Source of the DNA: Hydrogenophaga sp. SL48
GTDB lineage: Bacteria > Pseudomonadota > Gammaproteobacteria > Burkholderiales > Burkholderiaceae_C
NCBI RefSeq assembly: GCF_021729865.1
Contig: NZ_CP063400.1
Location: forward strand, 1,116,001 to 1,180,000
Direction of reading: 5' to 3'
DNA length: 64,000 nucleotides
Shown: positions 31,731 through 40,814 of the stretch, piece by piece
Layout: the number at the start of each line of letters is the position of its first letter
Numbering within the stretch: position 1 is the stretch's first letter
Made by a program: the position numbers and the translations under genes
The notes under the pieces: generated by a model
Database searches by the model: none
What the model saw: only the letters and a program-made list of their open reading frames with translations
Told to the model about the DNA's origin: nothing

Positions 31731-32426
31731 ATGAAAATTTTCTCGCTCCTTCCCTGGGCAGACTGGCTGGCGCTGGTCTGCTTTTTTGCTTTGTGGGTGG
31801 GCTATGCCTGGTTTGCGCGCGTGTGGGGGCAGCGGCGTTCATCGCTGCTGGTCACCACCAACCGCTACCGGGGGTACTGGATGCGCCAGGCGGCCATGCG
31901 CGACCCGCGGATGCTCGATGGCCTGATCACGCAGACGCTGTCGAACACGCCGGCCTTCTTTTCGTCCACGTCGATCCTGGTGATCGGCGGACTGTTCGCG
32001 CTGCTGGGCACCACCGACAAGGCCACCGAGCTGATGAGCGAAATCCCCTTCGCCCAGACGACCTCGCTGGTGGTGTTCGAGTTCAAGATCCTGGTGCTGG
32101 TCGCGATCTTCGTCTACGCCTTTTTCCGTTTTTCGTGGTGCATGCGGCAATACACCTTCGTGGCCCTCGTGATCGGTGCGATGCCGCCGCCCTCGGAATT
32201 CCAGTCGGGCAAATTCGACGCGCTGAAGTACGCTGACCGGGCCGCGGCCATGGTGGGCGCCGCGGCAGAGACCTTCAACGACGGCCTGCGGGCGTATTAC
32301 TTCTCGTTTGCTGCGCTGGCCTGGTTTGTGTCGCCACTGATCATGGTGATCGGCACGCTCACGGTGGTGGCCATTCTCTACAGCCGCGAGTTCCACTCTG
32401 ACGTTTTGCGGGTACTGCGCGACTGA
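31731..32426 (+). CDS. DUF599 family inner-membrane protein
   Basis: A 231-residue membrane protein with helices near residues 8-28, 75-95, 105-130 and 195-220. It has RGYWMRQAAMRDPRMLDGLI, a conserved NTPAFF motif (QTLSNTPAFFSS) and FKILVLVAIFVYAFFRFSWCMRQYTFVA, the signature of DUF599 proteins. An ATG at 31704 would add nine residues. No function is established for the family as far as I know. It converges on the PAP2 gene with an 8-bp gap. Confidence 0.82.
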   Translation: MKIFSLLPWADWLALVCFFALWVGYAWFARVWGQRRSSLLVTTNRYRGYWMRQAAMRDPRMLDGLITQTLSNTPAFFSSTSILVIGGLFALLGTTDKATELMSEIPFAQTTSLVVFEFKILVLVAIFVYAFFRFSWCMRQYTFVALVIGAMPPPSEFQSGKFDALKYADRAAAMVGAAAETFNDGLRAYYFSFAALAWFVSPLIMVIGTLTVVAILYSREFHSDVLRVLRD

Positions 32427-32434
32427 GTGCCGGT

Positions 32435-33166
32435 TCAGGCCGTGTTTTTCACGTGGGCCAGCGATGCAGCCGCAAAGGCCAGGCCCACCGCGATGCCCGC
32501 GAACACGTCCAGCGCGACGTGCTGCAAGGTCGCCATGGTGGACCAGATGATCGCGACGCATTGCACGGCCGACATCCACTGCAGCACCACCGGGGTTCGC
32601 AACTGCCTGAGGATGCGCTGCAGCCAGCAGAAACTGAACACCGCCGACCCCACGTGCAGCGATGGGCATGCGTTGCCCGGCGCGTCCATGTCTTTGACAA
32701 AGGACACGCCGGGATACTGGCTCCAGTCCATGTCGAACACCGGTGTCTGGGTCGGAAACCACCAGAACAGGGCCAGACAGAAGACGCACATGGCCCCCAC
32801 CCACACCCCGAACCACACCAGGGCGCGCAAATTGCCCATCACCGCCGGCGGGAGAAAAACGTAGAGCCAGAGCATCAGGTACACCGGAAACGCAGCCGGT
32901 GTGAAGTCGATCCAGCGGTCGAGCCAGATTTCGGGCATGACCACGGCGTCGCCTCGCGGGTTCTTCAGGATCCAGAAATAGCTCCAGAAAAACAGAAACA
33001 TGAAGGTGGTGGTGCCCACCCCCTTGAGCGGCCAATAGAGGACAAACCGGCGGCCCAGCCGGCCTGGCCATCCCGATGTGTCGGAGATGCCCTTTGCCGC
33101 GTGGCTGGGCAACGAGTCAAAAGGGGCAGGATGGACGCGCGCGGGGTCGCGCTGTGGGTGGGTCAT
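32435..33166 (-). CDS. PAP2-family membrane phosphatase/phosphotransferase
   Basis: A 243-residue membrane protein with several hydrophobic helices. The phosphatase motifs are NACPSLHVGSAVFSF (second PAP2 motif) and STMATLQHVALDVFAGI (third motif, histidine and aspartate). ATG 33166 is preferred over TTG 33211. In the region of the first motif only a weak K-x-R-like pattern is seen, so it may belong to the inositolphosphotransferase-type branch. It diverges from the acyl carrier protein gene at 33338, so it borders the aryl-polyene locus and could act on a lipid carrier. That link is positional only. Confidence 0.8.
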   Translation of the reverse strand: MTHPQRDPARVHPAPFDSLPSHAAKGISDTSGWPGRLGRRFVLYWPLKGVGTTTFMFLFFWSYFWILKNPRGDAVVMPEIWLDRWIDFTPAAFPVYLMLWLYVFLPPAVMGNLRALVWFGVWVGAMCVFCLALFWWFPTQTPVFDMDWSQYPGVSFVKDMDAPGNACPSLHVGSAVFSFCWLQRILRQLRTPVVLQWMSAVQCVAIIWSTMATLQHVALDVFAGIAVGLAFAAASLAHVKNTA

Positions 33167-33337
33167 GGTGGCAATGGGAGAACAGCTTCGCGCATTGTGC
33201 CGGCTGTACAATCAAAAGCTGTCAATTCTGTGCTGATCAGCGGTGTGCGCCGGGCTTCTGGCGCTGTGCTGGCCCCTCACACCTGCACAGCCTGTGTGAC
33301 CGGGAGGCGGGGTCGAAGCAAGACAGCCAATCATGAA

Positions 33338-33601
33338 ATGTATGCCATGCAATCGACCGAACTGATTCGCCAATTTCTCCACGAGCGCGTGGGAACCCAG
33401 CCCGACCAGGTGGTCAACGACGCGCTGCTCGCCGATCTGGGCGTGGACTCGCTGATGCTGGCCGAGCTGATGTTCGAGGCCGAAGATCGCCTGGGCATTT
33501 CCATCGACTCCAATGTGACCGTTCCGAAAACCGTCGGCGACATGGTCCGGTTGATCGACAACCTGCGCGCGGTCAAGGCAGCCAAAGCCGCGCAATCATG
33601 A
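33338..33601 (+). CDS. Acyl carrier protein 1 of the aryl-polyene locus
   Basis: An 87-residue acyl carrier protein. Ser38 in LGVDSLMLAEL is the phosphopantetheine site. It opens the plus-strand aryl-polyene block and ends in an ATGA overlap with the ketosynthase gene, so translation is coupled. The start may be ATG 33338 or ATG 33347. A TACAAT sequence at about 33207-33212 is a candidate -10, with no clear -35. In known aryl-polyene systems two carrier proteins (ApeE, ApeF) hold the starter and the growing chain; this and the gene at 34874 match that pattern. Confidence 0.88.
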   Translation: MYAMQSTELIRQFLHERVGTQPDQVVNDALLADLGVDSLMLAELMFEAEDRLGISIDSNVTVPKTVGDMVRLIDNLRAVKAAKAAQS

Positions 33602-34857
33602 GTTGCCGCCGTGTGGCCATCACGGGACTGGGAATGGTCAGCCCGTACGGGGGTGGCGTCGACGCGTTCTTCGAACACCTGCTCGCCGGTCGTTCGGCGG
33701 TGCGCTACCTGCTGACCGAGGACAAGCCGCGACCGTTGTCGATGCCGTTCGTGAGCTGCGGTCAATTCGACCCCGTTGTCGCGCTGGGCAAACCGCTGGC
33801 GGCGATGATGGAGCGCTTTGCCCACCTCGGCGTGTCGGCGGCCTTTGACGCCTGGCAAGACGCTGGGCTGGAGCGGCAGCCCGCCAACCTCGATGATCGC
33901 AACGACTGGGCCTGCATCTGGGGCACGGCGCTGGGCGGCATTCTCGCTTTTGAGAAGGGCTACCGCGAGATGTGGCAGAACGGGCGCGAGCGCGTCTCGC
34001 CCCTGTCGGTGGTGATGGGCATGAACAACGCGGTCAATGCCCACCTGTCCATCCAGCTCGGCTTGGGTGGGATCAGCATGAGCCACACGGTGGCCTGCGC
34101 CTCGTCCACGGTGGCGATCGGTGAGGCCTTTCGCCGCGTGCGCTCAGGCGAGGCCACGGTGGCCATCACGGGCGGATCCGATGCCACCCAGGCTTATGCC
34201 GTGGGCAAGGCCTGGGAGGCCATGCGGCTGGTGGCGCCGGGCAATGTCGATACGGCCCCGGCGGCCTGCCGGCCTTTTGCTGCCGATCGCGCCGGTCTGG
34301 TGCTGGGCGAAGGGGGGGCTGCCATGGTGCTCGAAGACTGGGATCACGCGGTGGCGAGGGGCGCACGCATCCACGCCGAGATCGTGGGTTATGGCGCGAG
34401 CTGTGACCGCAGCCACCTGGTTCGCCCCGAGGCAGAGGGGCAGGCGCGTGCGCTGCGGGCGGCGCTGGCAGACGGTGGTCTGACCGCCCGCGACGTCGGT
34501 TACGTCAATGCCCACGGCACCGCCACGGTGGAGGGAGACCCCATCGAGGTCAGCGCGCTCAAGACGGTGTTTGGCGACCATGCGCCTTCGCTGGCGGTGA
34601 GTGCCACCAAGTCCATGCACGGTCACCTGATGGGCGCGGCGGGTGCCATTGAGGCGTTGGCCACGGTGCTGGCGCTGCGCGAGCAGGCCATTCCCCCGAC
34701 GGCCCACCTTCAAGGGCGGCTCGATCCTGCTTGCGAAGGGGTCGATCATGTCTTTGAAGGACGCCAAGGCGTGCCACTGATCGCCGCCTTGTCCAACTCT
34801 TTTGCCTTTGGTGGCAGCAATGCCGTGCTGGCTTTCCGCGCTGCGCACCCGTCCTGA
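33598..34857 (+). CDS. FabF-like beta-ketoacyl-ACP synthase (ApeR-like)
   Basis: A 419-residue ketosynthase for Claisen condensation of malonyl-ACP. The catalytic triad is complete: C167 in VACASSTVA, H306 in NAHGTATVEGDP and H343 in KSMHGHLMGAAGA, with K338. It has normal KAS-II length and so is a full condensing enzyme, unlike the chain-length-factor proteins at 44317 and 54785. It lies between the two carrier-protein genes. By position it corresponds to the extra FabF-type ketosynthase of E. coli aryl-polyene clusters (ApeR), possibly acting in initiation or the first rounds. Confidence 0.9.
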   Translation: MSCRRVAITGLGMVSPYGGGVDAFFEHLLAGRSAVRYLLTEDKPRPLSMPFVSCGQFDPVVALGKPLAAMMERFAHLGVSAAFDAWQDAGLERQPANLDDRNDWACIWGTALGGILAFEKGYREMWQNGRERVSPLSVVMGMNNAVNAHLSIQLGLGGISMSHTVACASSTVAIGEAFRRVRSGEATVAITGGSDATQAYAVGKAWEAMRLVAPGNVDTAPAACRPFAADRAGLVLGEGGAAMVLEDWDHAVARGARIHAEIVGYGASCDRSHLVRPEAEGQARALRAALADGGLTARDVGYVNAHGTATVEGDPIEVSALKTVFGDHAPSLAVSATKSMHGHLMGAAGAIEALATVLALREQAIPPTAHLQGRLDPACEGVDHVFEGRQGVPLIAALSNSFAFGGSNAVLAFRAAHPS

Positions 34858-34873
34858 TACCGAGAACCACGAC

Positions 34874-35155
34874 ATGTCCCAATTACCCGAAATTTCATTC
34901 GACGACCTCATGGCCGAGGTGGCTGCGCTGATCGTGGAGGCCCTCAATCTGGAGGTGCAGCCCCAGGATGTGAAACCTGACGATCCGCTTTACGGCGAAG
35001 GTCTGGGGCTGGACTCCATCGACATGCTGGAGATTTCATTGGTGATTTCCAAGCACTACGGGTTTCAGTTGCGCTCGGACAACGAGAACAACGACAAGAT
35101 CTACGCGTCGCTGCGCGCGCTCTCGACCCACGTCGCAAGCCAACGCACCAAATGA
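34874..35155 (+). CDS. Acyl carrier protein 2 of the aryl-polyene locus
   Basis: A 93-residue acyl carrier protein with Ser48 in GLGLDSIDMLE as the phosphopantetheine site. The GEGLGLDSID form and the YGF-RSDNENND segment are typical of carrier proteins in aryl-polyene and related lipid clusters. It begins 16 bp after the ketosynthase gene. It differs clearly in sequence from ACP 1, so the two likely have distinct jobs (starter loading versus chain extension). Confidence 0.88.
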   Translation: MSQLPEISFDDLMAEVAALIVEALNLEVQPQDVKPDDPLYGEGLGLDSIDMLEISLVISKHYGFQLRSDNENNDKIYASLRALSTHVASQRTK

Positions 35156-35231
35156 CGCTGGGTGTAGGGTGCACGAGCGCTGCGCCGGACCTTGCTCTGG
35201 CCAGCACGCAGCGCAGGGTGGAGGTGTTGTT

Positions 35232-36581
35232 GTGAACCGTTTGCCGCTGATCAGCGGTCGCGGTCTGGACGACGTGCTGGCCTGGCGCCCTGCGGGTCCG
35301 GTCACGGTGCGCGAGTTCCTCGCCGACGCCCAGTCGGTCGCGGCGGTGCTTCCCGCGGGTGACGGCGTGATCAACCTGTGCGAGGACCGTTACCACTTCG
35401 CGGTGCTGTTTGCCGCCTGTCTGCTGTCTGGCAAGACCAGCCTGCAGCCGGCTTCCCACTCGGCCGAGACCTTGCAACGGCTCGCGCTCGACCGGCCTGG
35501 TGCTTTTGGTGTCGTGGACGGCGCGTTCGAATCGGCCGGGCTGGTGTGCATCGATTTCCCGGACCTGGCCACGTTGCCCCGCCCGCAGGTGCTCGACATG
35601 CCCACCGTGGACGCCGATCGCGTGGTCGCGATCCTGTTCACCTCGGGTTCCACGGGCTTGCCGCAGCCGCATGCCAAAACCTGGGGCCGGCTGGTGCAAA
35701 ACGGCCGGGCCGAGGCCGTGGGCCTGGGTTTGCTGGATCGTCCACCCGTGCTCGTGGGCACGGTGCCCGCCCAGCACAGCTACGGCTTCGAGTCCACCTT
35801 CCTGATGGCGCTGCACGGTGGCTGCAGTTTCTGGAGCGGCAAGCCGTTTTATCCGCAAGACGTGGTGGACGCGCTGAACGCCGTGCCGCGCCCCCGCATG
35901 CTGGTGACCACGCCTTATCACCTCTCGGCCCTGCTGGCGTCCGATCTGGCGTGGCCGGCCCTGGACACATGTCTGTCGGCCACCGCGCCGCTGGGCGCCG
36001 AGCTGGCCGCGCGCGCCGAAGCCCGGGGCGGGGCGCCGGTGCACGAAATCTACGGCTCCACCGAGTCGGGTCAGCTGGCGTGCCGGCGCACCACCGACGG
36101 CCCTTTGTGGCAGCTGCTGCCCGGCGTGGTGCTGGAGCAGGAGAACGACACCACCTATGCCCGTGAGGGCCATGTGGAAGGCCGGGTACCGCTGTCGGAC
36201 ATCATCGAACTGAAGGAAGCTGGGCGTTTCCATCTGCATGGCCGGCATGCCGACCTGGTCAACATCGCCGGCAAACGCAGCTCGCTGGCCTATCTGAATC
36301 ACCAGTTGTGCGCCATCGAGGGCGTGCAAGACGGTGCTTTTTTCCTGCCCGACGACACGGCGGAAGAGGCCGGTGGCATCACACGCTTGACCGCGTTCGT
36401 GGTCGCACCCGGTCTGTCGGCGGACGCCGTGCAGCGCGCGCTGCGCCAGCGCATCGACCGCGTGTTCCAGCCACGTCCCCTGGTGTTGGTTGATGCACTG
36501 CCGCGCAACAGCACCGGCAAGCTGCTGCGCACCACATTGCAGGCGCTGTACCAGGAGCGGGTGGCGCATGGCCGTGTTTGA
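35232..36581 (+). CDS. Acyl-AMP ligase for aromatic starter or fatty acid (ApeH-like)
   Basis: A 449-residue ANL-superfamily adenylating enzyme. The P-loop ILFTSGSTGLPQPH, the A5 motif EIYGSTESGQ, the hinge region RFHLHGRHADLVNIAGKRSS and the catalytic lysine in NSTGKLLRTTL are all present. I chose GTG 35232 because GGAGG lies seven bases upstream. It is shorter than typical acyl-CoA synthetases, as expected for the ligases of aryl-polyene (ApeH) and xanthomonadin (XanA2) clusters, which activate a hydroxybenzoate- or cinnamate-type starter and load it on a carrier protein. It overlaps the dehydratase gene by 14 bp. Confidence 0.88.
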   Translation: MNRLPLISGRGLDDVLAWRPAGPVTVREFLADAQSVAAVLPAGDGVINLCEDRYHFAVLFAACLLSGKTSLQPASHSAETLQRLALDRPGAFGVVDGAFESAGLVCIDFPDLATLPRPQVLDMPTVDADRVVAILFTSGSTGLPQPHAKTWGRLVQNGRAEAVGLGLLDRPPVLVGTVPAQHSYGFESTFLMALHGGCSFWSGKPFYPQDVVDALNAVPRPRMLVTTPYHLSALLASDLAWPALDTCLSATAPLGAELAARAEARGGAPVHEIYGSTESGQLACRRTTDGPLWQLLPGVVLEQENDTTYAREGHVEGRVPLSDIIELKEAGRFHLHGRHADLVNIAGKRSSLAYLNHQLCAIEGVQDGAFFLPDDTAEEAGGITRLTAFVVAPGLSADAVQRALRQRIDRVFQPRPLVLVDALPRNSTGKLLRTTLQALYQERVAHGRV

Positions 36582-36873
36582 GCGGGCCTGGCGGGTGCCA
36601 CTCGACCACCCAGCCTTTGCCGGCCATTTCCCGGGACACCCGATCATGCCCGGTGTGGTCTTGCTGGACCATGCCGTCTTGCTGGCCGGACAGCACCTGG
36701 GGCTTCAGTGCTGCGCCTGGCAGGTGACTCAGGCCAAGTTCCTCAGCCCCTGCGGGCCTGGTGACGAGCTGGTGTTCGCGCTTCAGGACGGTGCGCGCGG
36801 TGGGGTGTCGTTCGTGGTGCGTTGTGGCGATCGCGATGTTGCGTCGGGCAACCTGCAGCCTTCGACGCCATGA
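36568..36873 (+). CDS. Small hotdog-fold 3-hydroxyacyl-ACP dehydratase (ApeI-like)
   Basis: A 101-residue hotdog-fold protein. The FabZ/FabA signature HFPGHPIMPGVVLLDH carries the catalytic histidine H20. It is shorter than FabZ (about 150) and matches the small ApeI type, which in studied aryl-polyene systems works with a second dehydratase (ApeP; here the gene at 45123). ATG 36568 overlaps the ligase stop by 14 bp, and its own stop overlaps the acyltransferase start (ATGA). Confidence 0.85.
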   Translation: MAVFERAWRVPLDHPAFAGHFPGHPIMPGVVLLDHAVLLAGQHLGLQCCAWQVTQAKFLSPCGPGDELVFALQDGARGGVSFVVRCGDRDVASGNLQPSTP

Positions 36874-37787
36874 CGGACACCACCAGCCAGACCGGCGCGC
36901 AACCCGAGTGGATGCGGCGACAGGAGCGCAGCAACCTGGCGATCCTGCGCCTGATGGTCTGGATTTCACTGTCGTTCGGCCGCCGTGCGGGGCGAATCGT
37001 GTTGCACGGCATCGCCACCTATTTCGTGCTGTTTGCCCCGGCCGCGCGCCGGGCGAGCCGTGCCTACCTGCACAAGGTGCTGGGGCGCTGGGCGGGGTGG
37101 CGCGACGGTTACCGCCACGTGTTCAGTTTTGCCAGCACCATCCACGACCGCATTTACCTGCTCAACGACCGCTTCGACGTGTTTGACATCGAGGTGATTG
37201 GCGACCAGGCGTTGCTGGAGCAGCTTCAGAAACAGCCCGGCGCGTTGCTCATGGGTGCCCACCTCGGCAGCTTCGAGGTGTTGCGTGCCATGGGTCGTGG
37301 CAAGAAAGGTCTGCGCGTGGCCATGCTGATGTACGAGCAGAACGCGCGCAAGCTCAACGCCACACTCGCCGCCATCAATCCCAAGGCGATGCAAGATATC
37401 ATCGCCCTCGGTCACCTGGAGTCGATGCTGGAGGTCCGCGACAAGCTCGACGAGGGGTTTCTGGTGGGCATGCTGGCCGACCGCTCGCTGGGCGATGACG
37501 CCACGGTCAAGGTCGAGTTTCTGGGTGAACAGGCGGCCTTCCCGCTCGGTCCCTGGCGCATGGCGGCGATGCTCAAGCGCCCGGTGTTCCTGATGGCGGG
37601 TCTGTACCTGGGGGGCAACCGATACCAGTTGCATTTCGAGCCGCTGGCCGATTTTTCCCAGATCGAGCGCGGCGGGCGCGACGCGGCGATCAAGGGCGCT
37701 GTGCAGGCCTACGCAGACAGCCTGGCCCGCCTGTGCAAACTGGCACCGTACAACTGGTTCAACTTCTTCGACTTCTGGAAAAAATGA
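36870..37787 (+). CDS. LpxL/HtrB-type lysophospholipid acyltransferase (ApeD-like)
   Basis: A 305-residue membrane-associated acyltransferase of the lipid A biosynthesis (LpxL/HtrB) superfamily. The catalytic H-x4-D/E motif is H131...E136 in MGAHLGSFEVLR; GMLADRSLGDDATVKVEFLG corresponds to the next conserved block. An N-terminal hydrophobic stretch (about 24-58) anchors it. In aryl-polyene clusters such an enzyme is thought to transfer the polyene to a lipid. It is coupled to both neighbours through ATGA overlaps. Confidence 0.87.
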   Translation: MTDTTSQTGAQPEWMRRQERSNLAILRLMVWISLSFGRRAGRIVLHGIATYFVLFAPAARRASRAYLHKVLGRWAGWRDGYRHVFSFASTIHDRIYLLNDRFDVFDIEVIGDQALLEQLQKQPGALLMGAHLGSFEVLRAMGRGKKGLRVAMLMYEQNARKLNATLAAINPKAMQDIIALGHLESMLEVRDKLDEGFLVGMLADRSLGDDATVKVEFLGEQAAFPLGPWRMAAMLKRPVFLMAGLYLGGNRYQLHFEPLADFSQIERGGRDAAIKGAVQAYADSLARLCKLAPYNWFNFFDFWKK

Positions 37788-38353
37788 TGCGACGCTTTGG
37801 TATGGCCCTGCTGTGGCTGGGACTGGCGACCGCTGCTCATGCGGCGTACGACATCGATCAGCTGATGACCGATCTGGCCGGGCAAAAGGGTGGGCGCGCG
37901 CGCTTTGTCGAAAAACGCCATGTGGCCCTGCTCGACAAACCGGTGCAGGCCAGCGGCGAGATGGTGTACAGCCCGCCCGACCGGCTGGAGAAGCGAACGC
38001 TGCTGCCCAAGGTGGAAACCATGGTGCTGGACAAGGACATGCTCAGCATGGAACGCGACAAGCGCAAGCTCACCATCAACCTGCAGAGCCGCCCGGAGGC
38101 CCTGGCCTTCGTCGACAGCATCCGCAGCACACTCGCCGGCAACCGCAAGTCGCTGGAACAGAGCTACGCGCTCAAGCTTCAGGGTGAGAGCGCCCAGTGG
38201 GTGCTGACCCTGGTGCCGAGCGAACCCGCCATCGCTGCGCTGCTCCAGCGCATCACGGTGACCGGCAGCAAGAGCCAGGTGCGACACATCGAGTATCTGC
38301 AGGTGGACGGCGACCGTTCGGAGATCAGCATCGAACCGATTGAAGCTCAATGA
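37784..38353 (+). CDS. LolA-like outer-membrane lipoprotein carrier protein (ApeL-like)
   Basis: A 189-residue periplasmic protein. A signal peptide (MMRRFGMALLWLGLATAAHA) precedes YDIDQLMTDLAGQKGGRARFVEKRHVALLDKP, a LolA-like beginning. VYSPPDRLEKRTLLPKVETMVLD also fits the LolA-related family seen in aryl-polyene and xanthomonadin loci. It probably moves the finished lipid-linked pigment across the periplasm. The start ATG 37784 overlaps the acyltransferase stop; downstream is a tandem 54-bp repeat before the exporter gene. Confidence 0.87.
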   Translation: MMRRFGMALLWLGLATAAHAAYDIDQLMTDLAGQKGGRARFVEKRHVALLDKPVQASGEMVYSPPDRLEKRTLLPKVETMVLDKDMLSMERDKRKLTINLQSRPEALAFVDSIRSTLAGNRKSLEQSYALKLQGESAQWVLTLVPSEPAIAALLQRITVTGSKSQVRHIEYLQVDGDRSEISIEPIEAQ

Positions 38354-38467
38354 GCCCCGCCCGGCCGCCCGAAGGGGCTCGCACCGCAGTCCGCCGGACG
38401 GAGGTTTCAAGACGCCCCGCCCGGCCGCCCGAAGGGGCTCGCACCGCAGTCCGCCGGACGGAGGTTT
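38354..38467 (+). repeat. Tandem 54-bp repeat in the exporter leader
   Basis: Two identical 54-bp copies (38354-38407 and 38414-38467) separated by six bases, giving a 60-bp period. Each copy contains a GTCCG-C-CGGAC hairpin directly followed by GGAGG. The GGAGG of the second copy (38460-38464) is the Shine-Dalgarno of the exporter start at 38472. Read in the exporter frame (from a TTG at 38340) the unit would give two 20-residue repeats; I regard these as untranslated. Confidence 0.85.
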
Positions 38468-38471
38468 TCCA

Positions 38472-40814
38472 ATGAGGTCGCGTGCGGTCAAGGTGTTTCT
38501 GGTCTGGCTGGCGCTGATGCTGGCCGGGGTGGCCGTGGTGTGGAACAGCCGCTTTTCGGCGGACATGTCCTTTTTTCTGCCGTCCAAGCCCACGCTGGAG
38601 CAGCAGGCGCTGGTGGGGCAACTGAAGGACGGCACGGTCTCACGCCTGCTGATGCTGTCGATCGAAGGCGGTGACGCGCCCCAGCGCGCCGCAGTCTCGC
38701 GCGAATTGCGCAAGCGACTGGCCAGCGACCCGGCTTATGTGTCGGTGCAGAACGGCGAGGCGGGCGGGCTGGAGAGCGAGCGTGATGTGCTGCTGCGCCA
38801 CCGCTACCAGCTCAGCCCGGCGGTTTCGCCCGAGCGCTTCACCGAAGAGGGTCTGAAGTCGGCAGTCACCGACACCATTGACCTGTTGACATCGCCCGCT
38901 GGCGTGTTGCTCAAGCCCTACCTGGCCAACGACCCCACGGGTGAGGTGCTGGCCGTGCTGGGGCAGCTGAACCCGGCGACACAGCCGCAGACCCGCGCGG
39001 GCGTGTGGGCCTCCCGCAATGGCGATCGCGCCATGCTGCTGCTGCAGACGCGTGCGCTCGGGTCCGACACGGACGGGCAGGCCGCCGCGATCGACAGCGT
39101 GCACCAGGCCTTTGCCCAGTCCCTGCAGACCACCGGTCATTCGGCGCTGACACTCAACCTGTCCGGGCCCGGCCAGTTCGCGGTGCAGTCACGTGAAACC
39201 ATCAAGAAAGAGGTGGCCCGGCTGTCGCTCATCAGTTCCGTGGCCATCTGGCTCGTGCTGTTCTGGGTTTACCGGTCGTTTCGCCTGCTCGCCCTGGGCC
39301 TGATTCCGGTGCTCAGTGGCACCCTCGCCGGCATCGTGATGGTCAGCCTGGTGCACGGCACGGTGTTCGGCATCACGGTCGGCTTCGGGTCGGCCCTGAT
39401 CGGCGAGGCGGTGGACTACGCCATCTATTACTTTGTGCAGGCCGGTCATCAGGGCGTCGACCAATGGCGCCGGGTGTTCTGGCCGACCATCCGGCTGGGG
39501 GTCATGACCACGGCCATCGGTTTCGGTGCCTTGTTGTTCTCGGGTTTTCCGGGCCTGTCGCAGCTGGGCCTCTACGCCTTGTCGGGCGTGGTCACCGCGG
39601 CCCTGGTGACCCGTTTCGTGTTGCCCGCGCTGACCGGTGCGGGCGTCAACGTGCCGCAGTCAGGGCCCTGGGTGAGGAAAGGGCTCTCGCTGCTGAACCA
39701 GGCCCACCGCCTGCGCTGGCTGGCGGCGGTGCTGACCGTGTTGGTCGGCGCCTACCTGTGGCAGGTGCGCGATGGTTTGTGGGACGGCAACCTCTCGGCG
39801 CTGTCCACGGTGAGCGAGGCCGAGGCGACGGCCGATTCGCGCATGCGCACCGACCTGGCCGCGCCCGACGCACGTTACCTCGTGACCGTGACGGCGCCCG
39901 ACCAGGAGGGCGCTTTGCAGGCCGCCGAGCGCGCGGGTGAGCGGCTGGACCGGCTGGTGGAGGCGGGCGTGATCGGCGGTTACGACAGCCCCGCGCGGTT
40001 CCTGCCCAGCGAACAGCTGCAGCGCCAGCGCCTGTCCAGCCTGCCCGAGCCGGCCGAGTTGCAGGCCCGGTTGGACCGGGCGCTGGTTGATTCGCCCTTG
40101 CCGGCCAGCAAGCTCGGCCCGTTCCTGAGCGACGTGACGGCAGCCCGCAGCCAGGGCGTGATGCAGCGCGCCGATCTGGAGGGCAGTGCCCTGGCGCTGG
40201 GGGTGGACTCGATGCTGACCCGCACCGAGAACGGCGGGTGGACCGCGATGCTGCCGCTGCGCCCCACGGCGGACGCCCTCGATGCCAGCCTGCCGGCCGA
40301 CCAGCTTCGCGCCGCGCTGGCCGGCAGCGGCGCCGTGTTCGTTGATCTCAAGACCGAATTCGAATCGCTATACAGTGGTTACGTGAGCGAGGCGGTGCAG
40401 CTGTCGCTGGCGGGTGTGGCGGCGATCGCGCTGCTGCTGGCGTTCACGATGCGCTCGGCCGCCCGGCTGTCGCGGGTGCTGTTCACTCTGGCCCTGACCG
40501 TGGCCTGCGTGATCGCGCTGCTGCATCTCTCGGGCGCGCGCCTGCACCTGTTGCACCTGGTGGGCATGTTGCTGATCGTGGCCGTGGGCTCCAACTACGC
40601 GCTGTTCTTTGACCGCGCGGCGGCGGGGGAGCCGCTGGACGAGGCCACGCTGATGTCCATGGCGGTGGCCGTGCTCACCACGGTGATCGGGTTCGGCACG
40701 CTGGCCAGCTCCAGCGTGCCGGTGCTGCAGGCCGTGGGTATCACGGTCGGGCCGGGCGCGTTGCTGGCGCTGCTGTTGTCGGCCGTGCTGGTGTACCCCA
40801 AGGGCGGGAAGTGA
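38472..40814 (+). CDS. MMPL/RND-family exporter (ApeM-like)
   Basis: A 780-residue membrane exporter with two six-helix bundles: a single N-terminal helix, a large periplasmic domain, helices around 240-400, a second periplasmic domain and helices around 610-780. FWVYRSFRLLALGLIPVLSG and the GSALIGEAVDYAIYYFV region in the first half mirror SNYALFFDRAA in the second, typical of MMPL proteins. Such exporters in aryl-polyene (ApeM) and xanthomonadin (XanF) loci are thought to move lipid-linked pigment out of the inner membrane. ATG 38472 is chosen by the GGAGG eight bases upstream; a longer frame would translate the repeat. The stop overlaps the hydrolase start (GTGA). Confidence 0.9.
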   Translation: MRSRAVKVFLVWLALMLAGVAVVWNSRFSADMSFFLPSKPTLEQQALVGQLKDGTVSRLLMLSIEGGDAPQRAAVSRELRKRLASDPAYVSVQNGEAGGLESERDVLLRHRYQLSPAVSPERFTEEGLKSAVTDTIDLLTSPAGVLLKPYLANDPTGEVLAVLGQLNPATQPQTRAGVWASRNGDRAMLLLQTRALGSDTDGQAAAIDSVHQAFAQSLQTTGHSALTLNLSGPGQFAVQSRETIKKEVARLSLISSVAIWLVLFWVYRSFRLLALGLIPVLSGTLAGIVMVSLVHGTVFGITVGFGSALIGEAVDYAIYYFVQAGHQGVDQWRRVFWPTIRLGVMTTAIGFGALLFSGFPGLSQLGLYALSGVVTAALVTRFVLPALTGAGVNVPQSGPWVRKGLSLLNQAHRLRWLAAVLTVLVGAYLWQVRDGLWDGNLSALSTVSEAEATADSRMRTDLAAPDARYLVTVTAPDQEGALQAAERAGERLDRLVEAGVIGGYDSPARFLPSEQLQRQRLSSLPEPAELQARLDRALVDSPLPASKLGPFLSDVTAARSQGVMQRADLEGSALALGVDSMLTRTENGGWTAMLPLRPTADALDASLPADQLRAALAGSGAVFVDLKTEFESLYSGYVSEAVQLSLAGVAAIALLLAFTMRSAARLSRVLFTLALTVACVIALLHLSGARLHLLHLVGMLLIVAVGSNYALFFDRAAAGEPLDEATLMSMAVAVLTTVIGFGTLASSSVPVLQAVGITVGPGALLALLLSAVLVYPKGGK

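Noticed and set aside
32453..33337. Long plus-strand open frame ahead of the first carrier protein
   Set aside because: It is antisense to the PAP2 gene and low in complexity; only the last 87 codons (from 33338) are a real protein.
38354..38467. Possible CRISPR-like array
   Set aside because: Only two copies, 54 bp each, with a six-base gap; no spacers of usual size and no cas genes in the window.
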